This document shows, in pieces, positions 1-4,819 of a DNA stretch of 5,455 nucleotides (positions are counted from its first letter, which is position 1; each line of letters begins with the position of its first letter). This DNA is from Prevotellaceae bacterium (GTDB lineage: Bacteria; Bacteroidota; Bacteroidia; Bacteroidales; UBA932). The translations under genes and the position numbers were made by a program. The notes beneath the pieces were generated by a model, which saw only the letters and a list, made by a program, of their open reading frames with translations, ran no database searches and was not told the origin of the DNA. The stretch is from assembly GCA_031287815.1 (NCBI GenBank), contig JAITSM010000146.1, positions 1-5,455 on the forward strand, in the 5' to 3' direction.

Positions 1-29
1 ACTGAGTAAGTCAAAACGGGGATCGGGTG

Positions 30-37
30 CAAAATTA
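30..37 (-). promoter_or_regulatory. Possible -7 promoter element reading left, out of the window
   Basis: On the minus strand this reads TAATTTTG, which fits the Bacteroidota -7 consensus TAnnTTTG. A TTTG that could serve as the -33 element lies at 60-63, with 22 bp between the two, slightly more than the usual 19-21. It would drive a gene left of the window, divergent from rpoN; no minus-strand ATG is visible in bases 1-29, so that start would lie outside. AT-rich DNA can produce such matches by chance. Confidence 0.35.
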
Positions 38-117
38 CAAATAATATTTGATATTCAGGCAAAAATAAATAAAAATTTTTGAAATTCTGTTCTTTTTGGC
101 GGAAAAAGGAAGGGGGG

Positions 118-198
118 GAGAATGGAGAATGGTGAAGAGTGAGGGGAGAAGGGCGCTGTCGCCGGAACGCTTCACCCTTTACCCTTCACCCTTCACTG
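118..198. repeat. Composite 7-bp repeat unit (heptamers, GC palindrome, heptamers)
   Basis: A run of purine-rich heptamers (GAGAATG, GAGAATG, then degenerate GTGAAGA and similar) is followed by the short palindrome GGCGCTGTCGCC at 152-163, then by four pyrimidine-rich heptamers (TTCACCC, TTTACCC, TTCACCC, TTCACTG) at 171-198. The same arrangement with other heptamer sequences recurs in the other gaps of this window. No gene is supported here; open frames crossing it are repeat-derived. Confidence 0.7.
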
Positions 199-202
199 CC
201 GC

Positions 203-356
203 TGTCCCGTAGGGACAATATGTTGGTAGAACTATGCATAAACATCCCGCCCTGCCGTCCCCTGGGATGGAATGTGTCTGTTCACATGGCGTACCTCCGG
301 CACGCAGGAGGCGGGGCTGTGCATTTTTTCTACCAACATTTTGCCCCTACGGGGCA
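203..356. repeat. Structured inverted-repeat (MITE-like) element upstream of rpoN
   Basis: The ends, 203-231 and 328-356, are inverted repeats matching at 26 of 29 positions. Each consists of a 15-base hairpin (TGTCCCGTAGGGACA on the left; TGCCCCTACGGGGCA on the right) plus a 14-base arm containing ATGTTGGTAGAA. Two of the three differences are a compensating pair in the hairpin stem (T-A against C-G). Inside are nested pairings: ATGCA 234-238 with TGCAT 320-324, CCCGCC 246-251 with GGCGGG 310-315, and smaller hairpins such as TGTG/CACA at 273-286 and GCGT/ACGC at 289-305. No transposase is encoded, so it would have to be non-autonomous if mobile. A structured RNA is the alternative. I recall similar ends in other Bacteroidota genomes but cannot name a family. 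Confidence 0.7.
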
Positions 357-361
357 TTTTT
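342..361 (+). terminator. Terminator-like hairpin at the right end of the inverted-repeat element
   Basis: The stem TGCCCC/GGGGCA with loop TAC is followed by TTTTT (357-361). Read rightward it resembles a short rho-independent terminator and could stop transcription entering from the left before rpoN. It is also the end hairpin of the repeat element, so termination may be incidental. Confidence 0.35.
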
Positions 362-420
362 CATTCTCCATTTTCCATTCTCCATTCTCCATTAAAAAGG
401 CTCCAGCCACCTCCTACTTC
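362..420. repeat. 7-bp tandem repeat array with palindrome, directly upstream of rpoN
   Basis: CATTCTC, CATTTTC, CATTCTC, CATTCTC, CATT runs in exact 7-bp register from 362 to 393. After a short A-tract comes GGCTCCAGCC (399-408), a variant of the palindrome seen elsewhere, then a few bases resembling the reverse complement of the GTAGGAA/GTATGAA heptamers. It abuts the right end of the 203-356 element. Confidence 0.7.
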
Positions 421-434
421 AAAAAATTTTTCTT

Positions 435-442
435 TATCTTTG
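435..442 (+). promoter_or_regulatory. Promoter -7 element of rpoN
   Basis: TATCTTTG matches the Bacteroidota -7 consensus TAnnTTTG exactly. Its last base is only 7 bases before the ATG at 450, so transcription would start at or within a few bases of the start codon, giving a leaderless or nearly leaderless mRNA. No clear -33 TTTG is seen about 20 bp upstream, where the repeat DNA lies. Confidence 0.6.
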
Positions 443-449
443 CAACATC

Positions 450-1841
450 ATGCTAAAACAATCGCTTCAGCAGAAATTGCAGCAAAGGCTGTCGCCGTTA
501 CAAATACAGGCGATTCAGTTGATCACATTGCCTGTGATGCAGTTTGAACAGCGGGTGAAGGAAGAACTGGAAGAAAATCCCGCCCTCGACGAGGCGCCTG
601 AAGAAACCGACGAAAATAACCCCGCTGCCACCTTGCCGCCCGGCGATGATACGCCGGCCTACAAGCTGTATGACCTCCGTTCTCCGGCGGCGGCCAGGCC
701 GGAATTTCCAGCATTGCCGGTAAAAGAAAATTTCCGCCAGCAGCTGGAGATGCAAATGGGCTTTCACGGCTTGAATGACCGCGCGCGCGCGGTCGCCGCC
801 TTCCTTATCGGCAGCCTCGACGACGACGGTTACCTGCGCCGCGACCTGCCGTCGCTGGCCGATGACATTGCCTTCCGGCTGGGCGTGGAAACCTCCGTCG
901 AAGAACTGGAAAAGCTGTTGCGCCTCCTTCAGGACTGCGAACCGTTGGGCGTGGGGGCGCGCAACCTGCGGGAATGCCTGTTGATACAACTGCGCCGCCG
1001 CACCGCGCCCACCGCCGCGCCATCGCTTGCGGGGCAGATTTTGGAAAATTATTTCGACGATTTTGTCAAAAAACATTATGATAAAATACAAGCCCGACTG
1101 GGCGTCGACAGTGCGTCGCTAAAGGCGGCGGTGGATGAAATTAAACGGCTAAACCCGCGTCCCGCCGGCAGTAGCGGCGATTCCTATAATGAGCAGGCGC
1201 GGCAGATTGTGCCGGATTTCCTCCTCGAGCCCAACGACGGCGAGTTGCAGCTTTCGCTGTTGCGCGGCAATATCCCGTCGTTGCAGCTGAACCGCCGCTA
1301 CCTGCAACTCCTGGACAACCGCACGCCCGCCACCGCCGAAGAACGCGCCGCCGCCGCCTTTGTTAAACAGAAAATGGAAGCCGCCGCACGCTTCATAGAA
1401 GCCATCAAACAACGGCAACAGACCCTGTTCTCCACCATGCAGGCCATCATCGACTACCAGCACAGCTATTTCACCGACGGCGACGAAAGCAAACTGCGCC
1501 CTATGGTGCTGAAACATATTGCTGCCATGACAGGCTATGATATTTCCACCGTTTCGCGCGTGGTGAACAGCAAATTTATTCAAACGCATTTTGGCATTTT
1601 CCCGTTGAAATATTTTTTCTCCGAAGGCGTGAAAACCACTGCCGGCACGGAAGTTTCAACGCATGAAATGAGAAATATCCTGGAAGAAAGCATCGCCAAT
1701 GAAAATAAAAAACACCCGCTGACCGACCGGCAACTGATGGAAGTGTTGAAACAGCGCGGCTATGACGTAGCCCGCCGCACGGTAGCAAAATACCGCGAAC
1801 AGCTCAATATTCCCGTAGCCCGCCTGCGAGTGGAAATTTAA
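450..1841 (+). CDS. rpoN: RNA polymerase sigma-54 factor
   Basis: This is the alternative sigma factor that directs core RNA polymerase to -24/-12 promoters and needs an AAA+ enhancer-binding activator to open DNA. The 463 residues show the family layout. Residues 1-48 are the glutamine- and leucine-rich region I (starting MLKQSLQQKLQQRLSP and ending near EELEENPALDE), which meets the activator. Residues 49-75 or so form a short acidic, proline-rich linker. The core-binding region follows. A helix-turn-helix lies near 353-375 (MTGYDISTVSRVV). The RpoN box ARRTVAKYRE at 441-450 contacts the -24 element. Length is normal and nothing is missing. The ATG at 450 is chosen because region I begins exactly there, as in relatives. 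The gene appears to have its own promoter and stands apart from upp by 129 bp of repeat DNA. No activator gene is in view, so its regulon cannot be inferred. Confidence 0.97.
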   Translation: MLKQSLQQKLQQRLSPLQIQAIQLITLPVMQFEQRVKEELEENPALDEAPEETDENNPAATLPPGDDTPAYKLYDLRSPAAARPEFPALPVKENFRQQLEMQMGFHGLNDRARAVAAFLIGSLDDDGYLRRDLPSLADDIAFRLGVETSVEELEKLLRLLQDCEPLGVGARNLRECLLIQLRRRTAPTAAPSLAGQILENYFDDFVKKHYDKIQARLGVDSASLKAAVDEIKRLNPRPAGSSGDSYNEQARQIVPDFLLEPNDGELQLSLLRGNIPSLQLNRRYLQLLDNRTPATAEERAAAAFVKQKMEAAARFIEAIKQRQQTLFSTMQAIIDYQHSYFTDGDESKLRPMVLKHIAAMTGYDISTVSRVVNSKFIQTHFGIFPLKYFFSEGVKTTAGTEVSTHEMRNILEESIANENKKHPLTDRQLMEVLKQRGYDVARRTVAKYREQLNIPVARLRVEI

Positions 1842-1848
1842 ATAGGAA

Positions 1849-1920
1849 GTATGAAGTATGGGTGAGGAGTGAGGATTTGGCTGACGCCGGCACTTTTAAC
1901 TTTTAGTTTTCAACTTTCAA
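1849..1920 (+). repeat. Composite heptamer-palindrome-heptamer repeat, left of upp
   Basis: GTATGAA, GTATGGG, TGAGGAG, TGAGGAT (1849-1876) is followed by GGCTGACGCCGGC (1879-1891) and then by TTTTAAC-class heptamers to 1920. The 12-mer GTATGAAGTATG (1849-1860) recurs exactly, inverted, at 2689-2700 and directly at 3865-3876. The 19 bases at 1892-1910 recur exactly, inverted, at 2651-2669. No promoter matching TAnnTTTG is seen between rpoN and upp. Confidence 0.75.
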
Positions 1921-1970
1921 CTTAATTAATCCTATTAGCACATTAAAAAATTAACCACAAAAATCATCGT

Positions 1971-2624
1971 ATGAAACAGTTTATTCTCTCCGACCGCCCC
2001 TCGCTTTTCAACCGCTTTGTAGCGGAGTTGCGCGACAGTACTATCCAGAAAGACCGCCTGCGTTTTCGCTATAATATGGAACGCATAGGCGAAATTTTTG
2101 CGTATGAAATAAGCCGGGAATTGCCTTATACGGTAAAGGAGGTAACCACTCCGCTGGGTATTTCGTCTATTGCGTTGCCGGACGAATCGCTGGTGCTGGC
2201 CACCATCCTGCGCGCCGGGTTGCCCTTGCATCAGGGCTTCCTGAATTTCTTCGACCGCGCCGACAATGCTTTTATCGCCGCCTACCGCAAATACCGGAAA
2301 GATTATAAATTCACCATCCAGCTGGAATACCTTTCCTCGCCGTCGATAGAAGGGAAAACGCTGGTGTTGATGGATCCCATGCTGGCTACCGGAGAGTCGA
2401 TGCTGCTGACCTACCATGCCCTGCTGGAAAAAGGGCATCCGCGGCACACGCACATTGTGGCGCCTATTGCCAGCAAGTACGGCGTGGAATATTTACATAC
2501 CCACCTGCCGGCAAAAAACATTACCCTCTGGCTCGGCGCAGTGGACGAAGAACTGACCACCAAATCATACATCGTACCCGGACTGGGCGACGCCGGCGAC
2601 CTGGCCTACGGCGAGAAAAGCTAA
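1971..2624 (+). CDS. upp: Uracil phosphoribosyltransferase
   Basis: A cytosolic pyrimidine-salvage enzyme that joins uracil and PRPP to give UMP and pyrophosphate. The 217-residue protein has the family's normal length. The early stretch TIQKDRLRFRYNMERIGE is typical of the Bacteroidota form. A conserved loop, TILRAGLPLHQGF, lies near residues 77-90. The PRPP-binding motif LMDPMLATGES lies near 133-143. The uracil-binding C-terminus PGLGDAGDLAYGE spans about 203-215. The ATG at 1971 gives the expected N-terminus (MKQFILSDRPS). It shares strand with rpoN but is 129 bp away; co-transcription is possible, since no separate promoter was recognised. It faces recA tail to tail. An unusual feature is that inverted copies of the same composite repeat lie on both sides. 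Confidence 0.96.
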   Translation: MKQFILSDRPSLFNRFVAELRDSTIQKDRLRFRYNMERIGEIFAYEISRELPYTVKEVTTPLGISSIALPDESLVLATILRAGLPLHQGFLNFFDRADNAFIAAYRKYRKDYKFTIQLEYLSSPSIEGKTLVLMDPMLATGESMLLTYHALLEKGHPRHTHIVAPIASKYGVEYLHTHLPAKNITLWLGAVDEELTTKSYIVPGLGDAGDLAYGEKS

Positions 2625-2644
2625 AGTAGGCAGTGGAGAAGGGG

Positions 2645-2704
2645 AAGTTAAAAACTAAAAGTTAAAAGTGAGCTGGCGCCAGCCCACTCATACTTCATAC
2701 TTTT
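2645..2704 (-). repeat. Composite heptamer-palindrome-heptamer repeat, right of upp
   Basis: This is the inverted counterpart of 1849-1920. It holds AAGTTAA-class heptamers (2645-2669), the perfect 12-bp palindrome GCTGGCGCCAGC (2672-2683) and CTCATAC/TTCATAC heptamers to about 2704. It lies between the convergent upp and recA genes. The palindrome could form a stem in either transcript, but there is no T-run next to it, so I do not call it a terminator. Confidence 0.75.
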
Positions 2705-2706
2705 CC

Positions 2707-2732
2707 CACAGATTTTTCCAGATAACACAGAT
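2707..2732. repeat. Short CACAGAT-type tandem repeat
   Basis: CAGAT occurs three times, starting at 2709, 2719 and 2728, within CACAGAT or CCAGAT contexts, a spacing of 9-10 bases. This resembles a simple dispersed repeat I recall from several bacterial and archaeal genomes. No function is implied. Confidence 0.5.
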
Positions 2733-2735
2733 AAC

Positions 2736-2748
2736 GCCGGAACCCGGC
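2736..2748 (-). other. Small hairpin just after the recA stop
   Basis: GCCGG and CCGGC form a 5-bp stem around a 3-base loop, 6 bases past the TAG stop of recA on the minus strand. There is no T-run, so at best it is a weak terminator or a stabiliser of the mRNA 3' end. Confidence 0.3.
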
Positions 2749-2754
2749 TCACGA

Positions 2755-3792
2755 CTACTCTTTAGCGCTGGTCAGCCGTTCGCGGATTTTGGCTTCGATT
2801 TCTTCGCCCAGTTGGGGATTGTCGAGCAGCAGTTGTTTTACGGCGTCGCGTCCCTGTGCAAGTTTGGCGTCGCCGTAGCTAAACCAGGAGCCGCTTTTCT
2901 TGATGATTTCAAAATCTACGCCCAAGTCGATAATTTCGCCGATTTTTGAAATGCCTTCGCCAAAGACAATATCGAATTCCGCTTTCTTGAAGGGCGGGGC
3001 TAATTTATTTTTTACCACTTTGGCGCGGGTGCGGTTACCGGTAGCTTCTTCGCCGTCTTTCAGCTGGGTGATGCGGCGCACATCCACGCGGATGGAAGCG
3101 TAAAACTTCAACGCATTGCCGCCGGTAGTAGTTTCGGGGTTGCCGAACATGATGCCGATTTTGTCGCGCAGCTGGTTGATGAAAATACAGCAGGTATGGG
3201 TGCGGCTGATATTGGCCGTCAGCTTCCGCAGGGCTTGGCTCATCAGGCGCGCCTGCAGCCCCATTTTCGATTCGCCCATTTCGCCTTCGATTTCCGCTTT
3301 GGGCGTCAGCGCCGCCACAGAGTCGATCACCACAATATCCACCGCGCTGGAGCGGATAAGCTGGTCGGCGATTTCGAGCGCCTGCTCGCCGTTGTCGGGT
3401 TGCGAAATGAGCAGGGTATCTACATTCACGTTCAGTTTTTCGGCATAGGTACGGTCGAAAGCGTGTTCCGCATCGATAATCGCCGCAATACCGCCGGCTT
3501 TTTGCGCTTCGGCGATGGCATGAATCGCCAGCGTGGTTTTCCCGCTCGATTCCGGCCCGTAAATCTCGATCACCCGCCCGCGCGGATAGCCGCCAATGCC
3601 CAGCGCATGGTCTAACGCAATAGAGCCGCTCGGAATGACCGACACGTCTACTTTCGGCTGGTCGCCCATTTTCATTATCGTGCCTTTGCCGTAATCTTTC
3701 TCTATTTTGTCTAACGTGGCCTGCAACGCTTTCAGTTTTTCTTTACTCACTTCCACCAATTTCTTTTCGGCGGCTTCTTTTTCTTTTGCCAT
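2755..3792 (-). CDS. recA: Recombinase RecA
   Basis: This ATP-dependent DNA strand-exchange protein acts in homologous recombination and repair and is the co-protease of the SOS response where one exists. It has 345 residues. After a lysine- and glutamate-rich N-terminal helix comes the polymerisation segment (LDKIEKDYGKGTIMKMGD, about 27-44). Walker A is GPESSGKT at 79-86. IDAEHA at 106-111 holds the catalytic glutamate (E109). Walker B is VDIVVIDS at 151-158. The DNA-binding loops L1 (about 169-178) and L2 (about 209-226, containing IGIMFGNPETTTGG) are intact. The C-terminal tail is short and lacks the long acidic end of the E. coli protein. The frame stays open upstream to 4017, but those 75 codons come from repeat DNA; MAKEKEAAEK at 3792 is the expected start and follows a promoter element closely. 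The stop is TAG. No LexA-like operator was recognised. Confidence 0.98.
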   Translation of the reverse strand: MAKEKEAAEKKLVEVSKEKLKALQATLDKIEKDYGKGTIMKMGDQPKVDVSVIPSGSIALDHALGIGGYPRGRVIEIYGPESSGKTTLAIHAIAEAQKAGGIAAIIDAEHAFDRTYAEKLNVNVDTLLISQPDNGEQALEIADQLIRSSAVDIVVIDSVAALTPKAEIEGEMGESKMGLQARLMSQALRKLTANISRTHTCCIFINQLRDKIGIMFGNPETTTGGNALKFYASIRVDVRRITQLKDGEEATGNRTRAKVVKNKLAPPFKKAEFDIVFGEGISKIGEIIDLGVDFEIIKKSGSWFSYGDAKLAQGRDAVKQLLLDNPQLGEEIEAKIRERLTSAKE

Positions 3793-3828
3793 ATTTTGTC
3801 TGTTTAATTTTTTAAAAAAGGATTTTGG

Positions 3829-3836
3829 CAAAGGTA
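3829..3836 (-). promoter_or_regulatory. Promoter -7 element of recA
   Basis: On the minus strand this reads TACCTTTG, an exact fit to the Bacteroidota -7 consensus TAnnTTTG. It ends 36 bases before the recA ATG, which predicts a leader of roughly 30 bases. The place where a -33 TTTG should be (about 3856-3860) holds GTATGAG heptamers and no clear match. Confidence 0.55.
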
Positions 3837-3850
3837 CGAATTTTTTTGAT

Positions 3851-3892
3851 GTATGAGGTAGGAAGTATGAAGTATGAGCGCTTGCGCCAGCC
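3851..3892 (+). repeat. GTATGAA heptamer array plus palindrome upstream of recA
   Basis: Four heptamers in register (GTATGAG, GTAGGAA, GTATGAA, GTATGAG; 3851-3878) run into GCGCTTGCGC (3878-3887), a palindrome continuing as CAGCC. It abuts the proposed recA promoter, so the upstream promoter region is itself repeat-derived. Confidence 0.7.
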
Positions 3893-3986
3893 CCCGTCAT
3901 TGCGAGCGAAGCGAAGCAATCCAGTGGAAAGCGTAGCGAAGTAAGTTTTCTGGATTGCTTCGTCGTTCCTCCTCGCAATGACGGGG
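3892..3986. repeat. Long imperfect palindrome with CGTCATTGCGAG ends
   Basis: The left arm begins CCCGTCATTGCGAG (3893-3906) and continues to GAAGCAATCCA (about 3923). The right arm, from 3951, is its inverse with a few extra bases (TGGATTGCTTCGTCG, then CTCGCAATGACGGG). About 27 bases separate the arms. I recall palindromes with this core in many unrelated bacterial genomes, but cannot verify that here. The 9-mer CGCCAGCCC occurs in direct orientation at 3885-3893 and 4000-4008, close to both ends, which could mark an insertion into the composite repeat. It encodes no protein. Confidence 0.7.
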
Positions 3987-3999
3987 GGGAGGTTTCCGA

Positions 4000-4299
4000 C
4001 GCCAGCCCATTCTCCATTCTCCATTTTCAATTCTCCATTAAAAAAGCCCCGAAGGGGCGAAATATTCATAACCGCAGGCCAGCGCAGCGCAGCCTGCGGA
4101 AGAAGCCCCCCACTGCCTTTCGCGCGGCGCACTGTCCGTGCATAGCGGAAAGCGGGTGCTCCGCGCGAATAGCAGGGAAGTCCTTAGCCCCCAAGCTGCG
4201 TTACGCTCCGCTCCACTTGCATGGGGTTATGAAAATGCAAGCCCTACGGGCTTAGTTAATGGAGAGTGGAGAGTGGAAAATGGCGAATTGGCTGGCGCC
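4000..4299. repeat. Large inverted-repeat element between recA and the Avd-like gene
   Basis: The arms, 4000-4073 and 4225-4299, are inverted copies of about 75 bp. From inside outward each has GGTTATGA, a small hairpin (GCCCC/GGGGC with loop TTC on the minus strand at 4046-4058; AAGCCC/GGGCTT with loop TAC at 4239-4253), an AATGGAG/GAGAATG heptamer array, and GGCTGGCG. The two hairpins differ in sequence but each still pairs. The interior (4074-4224) holds GCAGGC/GCCTGC (4074-4097) and the perfect 9-bp pairing TTCGCGCGG (4119-4127) with CCGCGCGAA (4161-4169). No transposase or other gene is supported. It shares its plan with 203-356 (arm motif, hairpin, heptamers) but not its sequence. Confidence 0.7.
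4040..4058 (-). terminator. Rho-independent terminator on the minus strand
   Basis: Read on the minus strand, GCCCC-TTC-GGGGC is followed by TTTTTT (4045-4040). The loop with its closing pair is the stable C(TTCG)G type. It lies downstream of the Avd-like gene and upstream of the recA promoter, so it would end the transcript of the right-hand genes before recA. The stem is only 5 bp and is part of a repeat arm. Confidence 0.6.
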
Positions 4300-4382
4300 T
4301 CAAAAGACATTCTCCATTTTCCATGCTGGTGGTTCCAGCAGGTACTGGAAGTAGGGGTAATCTTAAATAACAGACGTAAAAA
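4300..4382. other. Spacer directly downstream of the Avd-like gene
   Basis: After the GGCTGGCGCC end there are three more heptamers (CATTCTC, CATTTTC, CATGCTG, about 4308-4328), a small hairpin GCTGG/CCAGC (4325-4339), and then sequence without recognisable features. In a standard DGR the template repeat would lie here; reading both strands I find no adenine-rich copy of the candidate variable region. Confidence 0.5.
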
Positions 4383-4736
4383 TTACACTTCTTCCTGTTC
4401 CCCTACCGGCGGCAGCTGCGCAACAACCGTTTCATACGCCTGCGCCGAAAGAAACTTTAAATCACAGCAGCATTGCAGCAACCCGCAGGCGACTTGAAGA
4501 TGCTGCTGCGTGAGGGTAATAAAATGCTGCCGTTTGTTAGCGCGTTCCGTAGCCGCCGCATGCAGCAACAGCTGCGTGATGCACCCCAACTCCCAGCGGA
4601 TGCGCCCGGCAAATAGTTTCCGCCCCTGACACGTCATCTTCGGAATAAGCTCGTTGCAATTGCCTACAAACATTACTACTGTTTTATACAGCGGCGCCTG
4701 CGTAAAATCGGTGGAATAGACTAATTCGTATTTCAT
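4383..4736 (-). CDS. avd: Avd-like four-helix-bundle protein (DGR accessory protein)
   Basis: In diversity-generating retroelements, Avd forms a positively charged pentameric barrel that binds the reverse transcriptase and template RNA and is needed for mutagenic copying. This 117-residue protein has the right size and pattern. APLYKT at 14-19 is followed by a first helix ending at IPK (31-33), a second helix about 38-60, a third about 72-91, and the linker DLKFLSAQAYE (92-102) leading into a final short helix. The linker and the LYK/PK positions are what I recognise. Basic residues (R39, K40, R45, R47, R65, K68, R69) fit nucleic-acid binding. A cysteine cluster at 89-91 is unusual. It lies 83 bp behind the variable-protein-like gene on the same strand, with no terminator between, so it is probably co-transcribed. 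The alternative is a stand-alone four-helix-bundle protein of the 23S rRNA intervening-sequence superfamily. Confidence 0.72.
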   Translation of the reverse strand: MKYELVYSTDFTQAPLYKTVVMFVGNCNELIPKMTCQGRKLFAGRIRWELGCITQLLLHAAATERANKRQHFITLTQQHLQVACGLLQCCCDLKFLSAQAYETVVAQLPPVGEQEEV

Positions 4737-4819
4737 GGGAATGGGTTTTTAGAGGTGGGGGGGATGCACTGATGATAGCAAAACACACCTATTAGTTTTT
4801 AAATAAATTTATGTTATAG

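Noticed and set aside
118..198. Possible CRISPR-like tandem repeats
   Set aside because: Units are 7 bp, degenerate and contiguous with no spacers; no cas genes in view.
294..316. Sigma-54 (-24/-12) promoter near rpoN
   Set aside because: GGCAC is present, but the required TTGC at the right spacing is not.
139..547. Two overlapping plus-strand open frames before and into rpoN
   Set aside because: They run through the inverted-repeat element and heptamer arrays and into rpoN in other frames; no protein-like composition or conserved motif.
498..1788. Long minus-strand open frames opposite rpoN
   Set aside because: Shadow frames caused by the GC-rich codon pattern of rpoN; the plus-strand product is an unambiguous sigma-54.
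1842..1970. Separate promoter for upp
   Set aside because: Only TAACTTTT-like matches within the heptamer array were found; none fits TAnnTTTG, so no promoter is called.
3793..4017. N-terminal extension of recA by 75 codons
   Set aside because: The extra codons come from heptamer and palindrome repeats, are unlike any RecA N-terminus, and lie upstream of the TACCTTTG promoter element; the start at 3792 fits the family.
3812..4497. Open frames on both strands across the repeat region (3812-4132 minus, 4138-4497 plus)
   Set aside because: They translate repeat DNA or the antisense of the Avd-like gene; nothing recognisable in the products.
4505..4520. GCTGCGTGAGGGTAAT, resembling the end of the candidate variable region (GCTGTGTGAGGGACAAT)
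   Set aside because: The likeness is short, in the opposite orientation and inside the Avd-like coding region, with no extended similarity; not a credible template repeat.
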